NCBI RefSeq assembly: GCF_009795805.1
Contig: NZ_WTEY01000014.1
Location: forward strand, 1-48,177
Direction: 5' to 3'
DNA length: 48,177 bases
Origin: Gilliamella sp. Pra-s52
GTDB taxonomy: Bacteria; Pseudomonadota; Gammaproteobacteria; Enterobacterales; Orbaceae
Position numbers and translations under genes: made by a program. Each line of letters opens with the position of its first letter. Position 1 is the first letter of the stretch. This document shows, one piece after another, positions 8,456 to 16,633 of the stretch. The notes beneath the pieces were generated by a model, which did not search any database, was not told the origin of the DNA, and saw only the letters and a program-made list of their open reading frames with translations.

Positions 8456-9554
8456 TTATAAACCTGCTTTTAAGCTTTCTTCAATAAATTGATCTAAATC
8501 GCCATCTAATACGGCTTGCGTATTACGGGTTTCGACGCCTGTGCGTAAATCTTTAATGCGTGAATCATCAAGCACATAAGATCGAATTTGACTTCCCCAA
8601 CCAATGTCAGACTTGTTTTCTTCCATTTGCTGTTTTTCGGCATTCTTTTTTTGCATTTCAAGCTCATACAGTTTTGCTTTTAACTGTTTCATGGCTTGAT
8701 CTTTATTGCTGTGTTGTGATCGGTTATTTTGGCACTGTGTTACAATGCCTGTTGGAACATGGGTAATACGTACTGCAGACTCGGTTTTATTAACATGTTG
8801 ACCACCAGCTCCCGATGCTCGGTAAACATCAATACGAAGATCGGCTGGATTAATATCAATATCAATATCGTCATCAATTTCAGGATACACAAACACTGAA
8901 GCAAACGAAGTATGACGTCGATTACCCGAATCAAATGGACTTTTTCGTACTAAACGATGAACCCCTGTCTCGGTGCGTAACCAACCATAAGCATAATCAC
9001 CCGATACTTTAATTGTTGCTGATTTGATGCCAGCAACATCGCCATCTGAAACTTCCATTACTTCGGTTGTAAAGCCTTTTGATTCAGCCCAACGTAAATA
9101 CATTCTAAGTAACATTTCAGCCCAATCTTGCGCTTCTGTGCCCCCAGAACCTGATTGAATATCCAAATAACAATCTGCACTGTCGTAATTGCCTGAAAAC
9201 ATTCGTCGAAACTCAAGCCCTGCTAATTTTTTTTCTAATTGTTCAAGTTCGAACAGGGTTTCGTCAAAGGTGTCTTGATCTTCGGCTTCGATAGCCAGTT
9301 CAAGCAAGCCTTCTACATCATCAAGACCTTGATTTAACGAGTTGATCGTGTTGATGATTTCGTCAAGTGCAACGCGTTCTTTACCTAATGCTTGTGCTTT
9401 TTCAGGATCGGCCCAAACTTCGGCTTGTTCTAGTTCGGCATTAACTTCTTCTAGCCGTTCTTTTTTGACATCATAGTCAAAGATACCCCCGAATCACAGC
9501 AGTGCGCTCGGTAAGTTCAGCTATTTTGGTTTTTACTGGATTAACTTCAAACAT
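8456..9554 (-). CDS. prfB: Peptide chain release factor 2, made by programmed +1 frameshift
   Basis: RF2 reads UGA and UAA stop codons and releases finished proteins. The frame opens at ATG 9554 (M-F-E-V-N-P-V-K) and reaches an in-frame TGA after 25 codons. A +1 shift there continues D-Y-D-V-K-K-E-R to the stop at 8456, giving 365 residues as in E. coli. The anticodon-like S-P-F tripeptide falls at 205-207 and the catalytic G-G-Q at 250-252. Residue 246 is Ala, not the Thr that weakens the E. coli K-12 enzyme. An annotation starting at 9307 would be an N-terminal truncation. The gene is followed by lysS. Confidence 0.97.
9476..9491 (-). promoter_or_regulatory. prfB: prfB programmed frameshift site
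   Basis: On the minus strand the site reads CGGGGGTATCTTTGAC: an internal Shine-Dalgarno-like GGGGG, a 3-nt spacer, the slippery CTT codon, then the UGA stop followed by C. This is the autoregulatory RF2 frameshift signal: low RF2 slows termination at UGA and favours slipping into the +1 frame. Confidence 0.97.
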
Positions 9555-9678
9555 ATTTTTATTTGGATTTTATTGGCTTTGATTTTTTTAAGAATCGCTC
9601 ATTGTAGCGGATTTAGGCATGATTTAGCAATGACCAATTTTAGGTCTGTAAGGTTAACTTATTGATAAATTAAAAAAT

Positions 9679-9705
9679 AAAAATGACGCATAATACGTCA
9701 TTTTT
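9679..9705 (-). terminator. Terminator of sodA
   Basis: A 10-bp stem (AAAAATGACG / CGTCATTTTT) with a 7-nt loop gives a T-run on either strand. It lies 28 bp past the sodA stop and upstream of prfB, separating the two units. Confidence 0.8.
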
Positions 9706-9732
9706 AATAAAAATTTATTTTTATAATAATTA

Positions 9733-10356
9733 TTATTTAGCTTGAGCATAAAGTTCGGCAACTTTATCCCAGTTGACTACATTCCAAAAGGCACCGATGT
9801 AATCAACACGGCGATTTTGATATTTTAAGTAATAAGCGTGTTCCCAAACATCAAGCGTTAAAATTGGCGTACCAGAAACACCCGCAAATTTTTCGCCCAT
9901 AATTGGAGAATCTTGATTAGCAGTAGATACAACAGCAAGTTTGCCATTTTGTAGTACTAACCAAGCCCAACCTGAACCAAAGCGAGTGGCTGCCGCTGCT
10001 GCAAATTTTTCTTTAAACGCATCAACCGAACCAAAATCCTTTTCGATTGCTGCTTTAAGTTCACCTTTAAGCTCGGTACCAACTTTTAACAGTTCCCAGA
10101 ATAAGGTGTGGTTAACATGTCCACCCACATTATTTTTGATAGCGGTTAATTTGTCAGCGGGGACTTTATCTAAATTTTTTAATAATTCGCTTGGGCATAA
10201 TTCTTTTAGTTCAGCAGACAATGATTCAATCGCCGCATTCGCATTATTCACATAAGTTTGATGATGCTTGTCATGATGAAGATGCATGGTTTCTGAATCG
10301 ATATAAGGTTCTAATGCATCATAAGCATAAGGTAGGGGCGGTAAAGTATAAGCCAT
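9733..10356 (-). CDS. sodA: Manganese superoxide dismutase
   Basis: This 207-residue Fe/Mn-type superoxide dismutase converts superoxide to oxygen and peroxide in the cytoplasm. Metal ligands are visible: His27 in M-H-L-H-H-D-K-H-H, His83 in [10 protein letters not shown], and the Asp and His of [11 protein letters not shown] and the Gln in S-T-A-N-Q-D-S-P are the features that separate Mn from Fe enzymes. The N-terminus closely matches E. coli SodA. It has its own promoter and terminator, so it is a single-gene unit. Confidence 0.95.
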   Translation of the reverse strand: MAYTLPPLPYAYDALEPYIDSETMHLHHDKHHQTYVNNANAAIESLSAELKELCPSELLKNLDKVPADKLTAIKNNVGGHVNHTLFWELLKVGTELKGELKAAIEKDFGSVDAFKEKFAAAAATRFGSGWAWLVLQNGKLAVVSTANQDSPIMGEKFAGVSGTPILTLDVWEHAYYLKYQNRRVDYIGAFWNVVNWDKVAELYAQAK

Positions 10357-10398
10357 GGTATTGTTCCTTTCTGGTATTATTAACTGCTTTATTTCAGC

Positions 10399-10427
10399 AG
10401 TATACGGGCTATTGAAATTACTAACAA
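10399..10427 (-). promoter_or_regulatory. Probable sodA sigma-70 promoter
   Basis: The minus strand has TTGTTA (10427-10422), a 17-bp spacer and TATACT (10404-10399), 43 bp upstream of the sodA start. The leader contains a small hairpin (CTGCT / AGCAG). Confidence 0.65.
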
Positions 10428-10435
10428 TCTATTAG

Positions 10436-10458
10436 ATAGATAGCTAATGACTATCTAT
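10436..10458 (-). terminator. Hairpin after the VanW-family gene
   Basis: An 8-bp perfect stem (ATAGATAG / CTATCTAT) with a 7-nt loop lies 5 bp past the stop codon and just upstream of the sodA promoter. It lacks a long T-run. Confidence 0.45.
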
Positions 10459-10462
10459 TTTA

Positions 10463-11290
10463 TTAACTTTCATTATTTTTTAAATAGGGTACATACATCA
10501 TAATGGCGTGATTTTCACTAATTAACTTTTCTTCAACATGATTGTCAATTAAATGTGTTTTACGTTGCCATATTTTATTATGTCTGGTGTACCCTCCCCA
10601 CCATTGTTGTTCAATGCGGTGATCGGTCTCAAAAACTTGATAAGTATAAGATAAAGGCGTATCAGCAAGTAATTCGCCATGTAAATATTCATCATCAAGC
10701 CAAAGATTAAGTCGATAAGTGGTATTGGTTTTGTTTAGTAATTGTAAATCCACATAGTTATACGATAAAGTTGCACCACAGGCGAACGGAATGGTACGAT
10801 TAACATCAGGAAAAACATCAAAGCTATGTCGCCAACGCTCAACTATAGTCAAATCAGAATGTAATACAATCCAATAAATTAAGTTACCTAATTGGCACAA
10901 ACCGCCGCCAATATCTTTACCAATTTGTCCATTATGCAGCGATAATCCTTCTAGAAATCCTCGACGTTTTGATGGGCGTCCTACTTTGTGCCAGATCGAA
11001 AACCGTTGATTCGGTTTTATGATTGAGCCATTGAGTTTTTCAATCGCTAAACGAAGATTTGTGACTTTGTTGTACTGTAAATACATATCAACGTCTTTTA
11101 ATTGGCGTAACAAAACAGACCGGTGTTTTTTATGTGAATAACGGCATGTATTGTCATTAATATCAACCACACTATAGGATTTGCGCTGTCGCCACCAATC
11201 AAGTTTGCGTTTTAATATAAAGTACTCTTTGCCTAATTTTAGTCTTAAATTGCTGCGTTTTTCTGGTTTTTCAACAGCACTATTTTGCAT
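10463..11290 (-). CDS. VanW family protein
   Basis: This 275-residue protein has the VanW core in the middle: P-N-Q-R-F-S-I-W-H-K-V-G near residue 95, then G-G-G-L-C-Q-L-G-N near 128 and S-F-D-V-F-P-D near 155. The L-C-Q-L-G-N region, with its Cys, is the best-conserved part. VanW occurs with vancomycin resistance clusters in Gram-positives, but its biochemical role is unknown, and many Gram-negatives carry an unlinked copy. There is no signal peptide, and the N-terminus is rich in Arg/Lys. No resistance genes are nearby, so a resistance role should not be inferred. Confidence 0.82.
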   Translation of the reverse strand: MQNSAVEKPEKRSNLRLKLGKEYFILKRKLDWWRQRKSYSVVDINDNTCRYSHKKHRSVLLRQLKDVDMYLQYNKVTNLRLAIEKLNGSIIKPNQRFSIWHKVGRPSKRRGFLEGLSLHNGQIGKDIGGGLCQLGNLIYWIVLHSDLTIVERWRHSFDVFPDVNRTIPFACGATLSYNYVDLQLLNKTNTTYRLNLWLDDEYLHGELLADTPLSYTYQVFETDHRIEQQWWGGYTRHNKIWQRKTHLIDNHVEEKLISENHAIMMYVPYLKNNES

Positions 11291-11326
11291 AATATTTAAT
11301 TTCCTTATCTGTAAATATCTAAAGTT

Positions 11327-12055
11327 TTATTTATTTAATGATGCTTGATAGTGTTGGCTTAGCTTATTAAGAAATTTGTAAAGTGTTTGATTCATTTCAG
11401 TGTAATCATGAGAACGAAGCTTATCTGGTGTATCAACAAAGCGATATTTTTCAGCTTGGCTAAGCTCTTTTTGTGAATGAGCAATAAGCGCTTCAACGAT
11501 ATTTGGGGTAAATTCCAAATGGCATTGAAAGCCATAGACAAGTTTATCATAAGCAATGATTTGACGAGGACACCCTTCACTATAAGCGATGATTTGGGCG
11601 TTATTGGTTAAACCTGGCATATCATTGTGCCAATGTCCTACCGCTAAGGTATGATCAAAGTCAGCAAATAGAGGATGTTCTTTGCCGATTTGCGTTAATG
11701 TAATCGGGAATTTACCAATTTCTTTTTCGGGACTTTGAGTATGACTTGCACCTAATGCCTCACCAATTAATTGTGCCCCTAAACACACTCCAATAACCAT
11801 TTTACCGGCATTGATTGCCGATAAAATAACGGTTTGTTCTGCCTGTGAATCAAAATAAGCACACTCTTGTTTGGTTGTTGATGGAGATTGAGGACCACCC
11901 ATGATAATTAGTAAATCAATACCATTAACGCTTTTCGGCAGTGATTCGCCAAGATAAACACGAGAGTAAGTTATTGTGTGATGATGATTTATTGCCCATT
12001 GCTCATAAGCCCCCGGTGCTTCAAAATCTTCATGAATAATAAAATGGATATGCAT
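11327..12055 (-). CDS. yfeJ: Class I glutamine amidotransferase-like protein (YfeJ type)
   Basis: The protein has the GATase1 fold. The nucleophile elbow is G-V-C-L-G-A-Q-L-I-G (Cys near residue 91), and the His-Glu pair lies in F-Q-C-H-L-E-F. H-W-H-N-D-M-P-G-L is typical of the GuaA-like stand-alone group. It closely matches E. coli YfeJ, whose substrate is not established. I chose the ATG at 12055 (M-H-I-H-F-I-I-H-E), which has GGGAG 9 nt upstream and aligns with YfeJ. An in-frame TTG at 12079 would add eight residues. The result is 242 residues. Confidence 0.85.
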   Translation of the reverse strand: MHIHFIIHEDFEAPGAYEQWAINHHHTITYSRVYLGESLPKSVNGIDLLIIMGGPQSPSTTKQECAYFDSQAEQTVILSAINAGKMVIGVCLGAQLIGEALGASHTQSPEKEIGKFPITLTQIGKEHPLFADFDHTLAVGHWHNDMPGLTNNAQIIAYSEGCPRQIIAYDKLVYGFQCHLEFTPNIVEALIAHSQKELSQAEKYRFVDTPDKLRSHDYTEMNQTLYKFLNKLSQHYQASLNK

Positions 12056-12258
12056 TGGTAAATTCTCCCGTTCTATCAATATGATGATTGGATAAAATCT
12101 ATATCGTTAATTTTGATAAAGTTACTAAAATAGTATGAACAAGTTATTTACAAATACAATAGTATTTTTTAGATAAATAGAATAAATAATTTTTAAGAAA
12201 CAAATCGATATTTTGATAGTTTTTATGGGAAAATAAAGGAGGTTAGTTTTTTGAAAGT

Positions 12259-12334
12259 TGGCTCCTCCAACAGGACTTGAACCTGTGACATACGGATTAA
12301 CAGTCCGCCGTTCTACCGACTGAACTATGGAGGA
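12259..12334 (-). tRNA. tRNA-Asn (anticodon GTT)
   Basis: A 76-nt tRNA is read on the minus strand. The acceptor stem is TCCTCCA / TGGAGGA, the D arm contains AGTTCAGTCGGTAGAAC, the anticodon loop is CTGTTAA (GTT), and the T arm contains GGTTCAAGTCC. CCA is encoded at the 3' end. The sequence is nearly identical to E. coli tRNA-Asn. It stands alone between yfeJ and the hydrolase gene, with no integrase nearby. Confidence 0.97.
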
Positions 12335-12431
12335 ACCGAAATGTAGCGCGCATATTATAGATTTAATGGCGCTATGTCAATAGTTAAATTATTTGAAATG
12401 CTTTTTTGTGTAAAATTTCCTCTTTTTATTA

Positions 12432-13007
12432 TTATTCAAGTGTTAGGATTGTCTTGAATAAATGGCGTTGTCTGAGTAATTGTTGTGGGTGTGATCCTAG
12501 TTCTTGTTGTGGAATAACCTGATTTAGATCTCGATAATAATCAACCCAATAAGACAAAATTTCATTTGTTGTTAAGTCATTAAAATTCATCGGATATAAT
12601 GCAAAATAGTCATTACCTTGTTCAGTTTTAAAGGCATAAGTAATCAGTTCGCTACAATAAAAGCCATCTGCATTGGGATGAAAGCTGTGATTGTAAGGTG
12701 AACCTAAGCATTGTTTTACTCGTCTTAGTGCATTTTGAATAACAACTAAGTCATGGATTCTACCAATGATATTGTGCTTAGCTGCACAAATAAAATTAGT
12801 CAATGATTGTTCAATCACGCCATAGTTTTGTGTTGCTTCAATGACAATATTATTTCCAACGTATAAACCAACATGATTAATGCTTTTGGTTATTTCATCT
12901 ATGTTTGGTACTGCTCCTGAACGGCTTACAGCACCATTAAAAGCATTATTTTTTTTAAGGCTTTGGAAGATAATATCTCCGCATTGGATATTATTGTTTT
13001 TTAGCAC
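12432..13007 (-). CDS. YebB/YiiX-like permuted NlpC/P60 (papain-like) hydrolase
   Basis: This 191-residue protein belongs to the circularly permuted NlpC/P60 thiol hydrolases. It has C-G-D-I-I-F at 9-14, His45 in I-N-H-V-G-L-Y-V, E-A-T at 57-59, and the nucleophile Cys118 in F-Y-C-S-E-L-I. These are the catalytic elements in the permuted order. No signal peptide is seen, so it probably acts in the cytoplasm. The GTG start overlaps the end of bioY by 17 bp, indicating translational coupling and BirA control. Known relatives act on amide or lipid-ester bonds, but the substrate here is unknown. The link to bioY invites a biotin-related role (inference). Confidence 0.75.
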   Translation of the reverse strand: MLKNNNIQCGDIIFQSLKKNNAFNGAVSRSGAVPNIDEITKSINHVGLYVGNNIVIEATQNYGVIEQSLTNFICAAKHNIIGRIHDLVVIQNALRRVKQCLGSPYNHSFHPNADGFYCSELITYAFKTEQGNDYFALYPMNFNDLTTNEILSYWVDYYRDLNQVIPQQELGSHPQQLLRQRHLFKTILTLE

Positions 13008-13578
13008 GATAACGCCATAGTGAAAACATTACACAAGTCGCGATAATAAATTTAAGCGCATCAACACCAACAAATGGCAGATACCCCACTTTTAAAGCGT
13101 CAATAAGCGTAATGTGTAAATAACCCATTAAATAGACAACACCAAATACAAATAACAATTGATGCGCGCAAGCGAATGCAATTAATCCTAAAATAAAGTG
13201 ACGATCATAACCCTTTTCAGCTGCAAAACCTGCTAAATAGGCACTAAATACATAGCCATATAAGTAACCTGAAGAAGGTGATGCTAACGCTATAATTCCA
13301 CCACTACCATTGGCAAATAGTGGTAACCCAATCGCCCCTAAAAAAAGGTATTGAATTATTGTTAATGCACCTAACTTACGACCTAAAAAAGCGCCAATTA
13401 ACAAAACGGCTAATGATTGTAATGTAAAAGGCACGGGATAAGTTGGTATGCTAATATTAGCTGCCAGTCCTAAAAGGAGCGCTGCACTGGTGGTGGTTAA
13501 TAGTTTACGTTGCCAAGAAGATAAATTTACCAGGGTTGTGATAAATGTTGGATAATATGAAGTGGATTGTTGTTTCAT
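12991..13578 (-). CDS. bioY: Biotin transporter BioY
   Basis: This 195-residue hydrophobic protein is the substrate-binding (S) component of the biotin ECF-type uptake system. Six membrane segments are evident. BioY signatures are visible: I-P-T-Y-P-V-P-F-T-L-Q-S near residue 45 and A-S-P-S-S-G-Y-L-Y-G-Y near 100. No bioM/bioN energy-coupling genes adjoin it, so it works as a solitary BioY or with a shared ECF module elsewhere. A near-perfect BirA operator lies over its promoter, indicating repression when biotin is plentiful. Confidence 0.94.
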   Translation of the reverse strand: MKQQSTSYYPTFITTLVNLSSWQRKLLTTTSAALLLGLAANISIPTYPVPFTLQSLAVLLIGAFLGRKLGALTIIQYLFLGAIGLPLFANGSGGIIALASPSSGYLYGYVFSAYLAGFAAEKGYDRHFILGLIAFACAHQLLFVFGVVYLMGYLHITLIDALKVGYLPFVGVDALKFIIATCVMFSLWRYRAKKQ

Positions 13579-13612
13579 TGCTTTCTACCTTTGATATATA
13601 AATAGTAAATCA

Positions 13613-13671
13613 ATAATAGCGCAATGCATTTCAATGTAAACTGTTTTTTGTTAAAATTGTTTACATTGAAA
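13613..13671 (-). promoter_or_regulatory. BirA operator and promoter of bioY
   Basis: Two perfect 13-bp inverted arms, TTTCAATGTAAAC (13629-13641) and GTTTACATTGAAA (13659-13671), are separated by 17 bp. This matches the BirA pattern TTGTAAACC-N15-GGTTTACAA. On the minus strand TTTACA (13640-13635) and TATTAT (13618-13613), 16 bp apart, form a promoter whose -35 lies within the operator. Biotinyl-AMP-bound BirA would therefore block transcription. Confidence 0.85.
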
Positions 13672-13730
13672 TTAAAATAGTTGTTATTCCCTATAAAATA
13701 AAGGATACGATAACAACGTGAATATTTAAT

Positions 13731-14363
13731 TTAAACTAAATAAGGATTGCTGTTCCGTTCATAACCAAAACTTGACATTGGGCCGTGTCCTGGTACAAAA
13801 AGAAAGTTATCACCAAGTGGAAATAACTTATTTTTTATGGACGAAATTAAATCAGTATAGTTACCACGAGGAAAATCAGTCCTCCCTATACTGCCTTTAA
13901 ATAATACATCACCAACAAAGGCTAGTGTGTCTGAATGATTAATAAAAACAATATGTCCCGGTGTATGTCCCGGACAAAAAAGTACATCAAGTTCAATTTT
14001 ACCAACTTGAATTTTATCGCCTTCCTTTAACCAGTGATTTGGTAAAAAACTTTCAATATGAGGAAAGCCAAATTGTATACATTGTTGTGGCAAATTGGTG
14101 AATAGAAATTCATCTTCGGCACTAGATCCCATTATTCTTACATGATAATGTTTAGCCAACTCGGCTGCTGCACCAACATGATCTAAATGTCCATGGGTTA
14201 ATAAAATTTGCTTAATATTAACACCTAGCTTCTCAACTGCTTTTTTCAAGAGTTCGGGTTCGCCACCGGGATCGATAATTGCACCTTCCATCGTTTCATC
14301 ACACCAAATAATGCTACAATTTTCTTGAAAAGCGGTAACGGGGATGATTTGGTATTGGAACAT
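13731..14363 (-). CDS. gloC: Metallo-beta-lactamase-fold hydrolase, glyoxalase II type (GloC/YcbL)
   Basis: This 210-residue MBL-fold protein closely matches E. coli GloC, the second glyoxalase II, which hydrolyses S-lactoylglutathione to lactate and glutathione. Zinc ligands are in H-G-H-L-D-H-V-G near residue 57, in G-H-T-P-G-H near 130, and in the Asp of F-V-G-D-V-L-F. G-R-x-D-F-P-R-G and the C-terminal P-G-H-G-P motif are GloC features. It starts 4 bp after the transporter gene ends, so the two are co-transcribed. Confidence 0.92.
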   Translation of the reverse strand: MFQYQIIPVTAFQENCSIIWCDETMEGAIIDPGGEPELLKKAVEKLGVNIKQILLTHGHLDHVGAAAELAKHYHVRIMGSSAEDEFLFTNLPQQCIQFGFPHIESFLPNHWLKEGDKIQVGKIELDVLFCPGHTPGHIVFINHSDTLAFVGDVLFKGSIGRTDFPRGNYTDLISSIKNKLFPLGDNFLFVPGHGPMSSFGYERNSNPYLV

Positions 14364-14367
14364 AGAT

Positions 14368-15771
14368 TTATCTCCTTGTTTCTTGGTGATGAGTGGTTAG
14401 ATTTTGTCCGTCTTCTTTTTTTAGTTGTGCGAAAATAAAGCTTGATAGCACTGTAACTACTCCAAGTATAACAAATGTTAATTGAAATGCGTGAAGAGTA
14501 CTCGTTGAGTTGCTAATCAATCGCAGTAAAACTGCGCCAAAACCTGTACCAAAACTGATTGCTAATTGTTGATTTACTGCCATTAAACTATTGCCACTAC
14601 TTGTGTTATCTTTTTCTAAGTTAGCAAGAGTTATGCTATTCATGGCAGTATATTGCATGGAATTGATGCCGCCGATACAAAATAGCAATAAACTGATAAG
14701 GATAAGAGGTGTCGATAAATTTAACTGGGACATTAAAACAATCATTACACCAGCTAAAATTGTATTGGTAACGAGTACGAAGCGGTAACCTAAACGCGCT
14801 AAAATACGTGGAATAAATATTCGGGTACAAAGTGAGGCAATAGCCATTGGCACTAGCATAATACCAGCAAAGATAGCAGAGTAGCCAAATCCTATTTGTA
14901 ATAATAACGGAATTAGAAAAGGTACACCTGATATTCCTAATCGGCAAACTAGATTGCCAATAATACCGATTTTGAATGTTCGAATCTTAAAGAGTGATAA
15001 TGGAAATAAAGGGTTGTGTTTCTTTCTTGCATACCTGCGATAAATCAATAAAAATAGTAGGCAGATTATTGCAAGTAGTAATGGAACAGAGTATGTCTGA
15101 TCTTGGCTTAAAATTTCGACACTTAACGTGGCACTTATAAAGCTAATAACAATAAAGATAAAGCCAAATAAGTCAAAAGGCATATGTTGACCTTTTAAAT
15201 TAGGCATATATTTCCAACTGATTATCACACCTAAAATACCAATGGGTAAATTAATAAAAAATACCCAATGCCAACTGACCACATCAACCAAATATCCCCC
15301 CAAAACTGGTCCTAAAACAGGACCAATTAAACCTGGAATTGTGGCAGTATTTAAAGCCGCTAAAAAATCACTACGCTTAAAAGATTTTATCAATACTAAA
15401 CGTGATATAGGTACCATCATCGAACCACCAATACCTTGAATAACACGTGATATATCTAAAAAAATTAAAGAATTGGATAAAGCGCAAAGTAGTGAACCTA
15501 GCGTAAATAGTGAGACGGCCATGACAAAAATATTTCTAGTACCAAATTTATCCGATAAAAAACCACTAACAGGAATAAATAAGGCTAAGGTTAAAGCATA
15601 ACTTATCACAGCAGACTGCATGTTTAAGGGCGACTCATTAAGATCCTTAGCCATGACCGGTAGTGCGGTATTTAATATCGAGGTGTCGAGCGATTGCATA
15701 AAAAAAGCAAATGCCGCAATCCATGGTAATATGCGATACACAAAAGGGGAAAACTGTGATTCACTATTCAT
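14368..15771 (-). CDS. MFS transporter, DHA2 (MdtD/EmrB-like) drug exporter
   Basis: This 467-residue transporter of the 14-helix drug:proton antiporter group has S-L-D-T-S-I-L-N-T-A-L-P in the first helix. G-x-L-S-D-K-F-G-T-R-N motif A follows, and the antiporter motif G-P-V-L-G-P-V-L-G-G lies near residue 150. It resembles E. coli MdtD along its full length (471 residues) but lacks the mdtABC-baeSR neighbours. The ATG at 15771 is clear. It lies upstream of gloC with a 4-bp gap. Substrates cannot be deduced. Confidence 0.85.
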   Translation of the reverse strand: MNSESQFSPFVYRILPWIAAFAFFMQSLDTSILNTALPVMAKDLNESPLNMQSAVISYALTLALFIPVSGFLSDKFGTRNIFVMAVSLFTLGSLLCALSNSLIFLDISRVIQGIGGSMMVPISRLVLIKSFKRSDFLAALNTATIPGLIGPVLGPVLGGYLVDVVSWHWVFFINLPIGILGVIISWKYMPNLKGQHMPFDLFGFIFIVISFISATLSVEILSQDQTYSVPLLLAIICLLFLLIYRRYARKKHNPLFPLSLFKIRTFKIGIIGNLVCRLGISGVPFLIPLLLQIGFGYSAIFAGIMLVPMAIASLCTRIFIPRILARLGYRFVLVTNTILAGVMIVLMSQLNLSTPLILISLLLFCIGGINSMQYTAMNSITLANLEKDNTSSGNSLMAVNQQLAISFGTGFGAVLLRLISNSTSTLHAFQLTFVILGVVTVLSSFIFAQLKKEDGQNLTTHHQETRR

Positions 15772-15842
15772 TTTAATTTAGCCTAAAATAATTTAAATGC
15801 TATGGTTTGGTAAAATAATTCTGTAACGTTTATGAAGTTATT

Positions 15843-16625
15843 TTAGCTTTTTTTTATACTATTGATTCTGTTAAATAACGTCAAAGTGTTTGTTAAAATT
15901 GTGTTGAGTATGTGATCTGACGGCTCATTGCGTAATTGCGTTAAGATCTTAAACACCTCGGTAATGTATTCAGGGCGATTTGGTTGACCTTGGCGTCCAC
16001 TTAATGGCATATCCGGTGCATCTGTTTCAAGTACTAGGCTTTCAAGTGGTAATTGAGCAATTGTGTTGCGAGTCTTATTTGCTCTAGAATAACTAATTAC
16101 ACCGCCCACTCCAATATAATAACCGAGTTTAACAAATTGCATTGCTTGCTGATAGCTACCTGAAAATCCATGTATCACGCCACGACAAGGTAAATTGGCT
16201 CGATGTAGTTCATGATAGATAATATCATGTGTTTTACGAGAGTGAATCAAAACAGGTAAATCAAACTGTTTAGCAAGCGATAATTGTTCCCTGAAAATTA
16301 TAAGTTGCTCTTGCCAATCGATAGTTAAATTGTGTCTATCTAAGCCAATCTCACCAATGGCGACAAGTTTTTGGGGATTAGTTTTTAGTATACTTATTAA
16401 TTGTTGTAGATCAGCCTGAGTATGCCGATAAATAGGATGTAAGCCTAATGCTGTATAAATTTCATCATAAGTTTCAGAAAGCTGTAAGATTGTATTAAAG
16501 TGCGAAGCTGAAACAGCGGGAATAATTAATCCTGTAATATTCGCTTGTTGAATCTGATATATCGACTCAGCAATATGCTGTGTAAACAGTGGAAAATTAA
16601 AATGGCAATGCGTATCGATAAACAT
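15843..16625 (-). CDS. yjjV: TatD-family metal-dependent hydrolase YjjV
   Basis: This 260-residue TIM-barrel hydrolase of the TatD family has metal ligands in D-T-H-C-H-F at the N-terminus and Glu in A-I-G-E-I-G-L-D near residue 92. His is in L-I-H-S-R and V-I-H-G-F-S-G, and Asp in L-E-T-D-A-P. TatD relatives are 3'-5' DNases or deacylases (including D-Tyr-tRNA). The YjjV subgroup has no fixed role. It follows recC by 8 bp, suggesting an operon and perhaps a nucleic acid role. Confidence 0.88.
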   Translation of the reverse strand: MFIDTHCHFNFPLFTQHIAESIYQIQQANITGLIIPAVSASHFNTILQLSETYDEIYTALGLHPIYRHTQADLQQLISILKTNPQKLVAIGEIGLDRHNLTIDWQEQLIIFREQLSLAKQFDLPVLIHSRKTHDIIYHELHRANLPCRGVIHGFSGSYQQAMQFVKLGYYIGVGGVISYSRANKTRNTIAQLPLESLVLETDAPDMPLSGRQGQPNRPEYITEVFKILTQLRNEPSDHILNTILTNTLTLFNRINSIKKS

Positions 16626-16633
16626 TATACCTC

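Noticed and set aside
10463..11290. Glycopeptide resistance gene (VanW)
   Set aside because: Only the VanW domain is present, with no vanHAX or vanRS genes; family function is unknown and a resistance claim is unsupported.
12055..12079. TTG start for yfeJ giving eight extra residues
   Set aside because: The ATG at 12055 has a GGGAG site and matches the E. coli YfeJ N-terminus.
12259..12334. tRNA-Asn as an integration site for a genomic island
   Set aside because: No integrase, no repeated tRNA 3' end, and both flanks are ordinary chromosomal genes.
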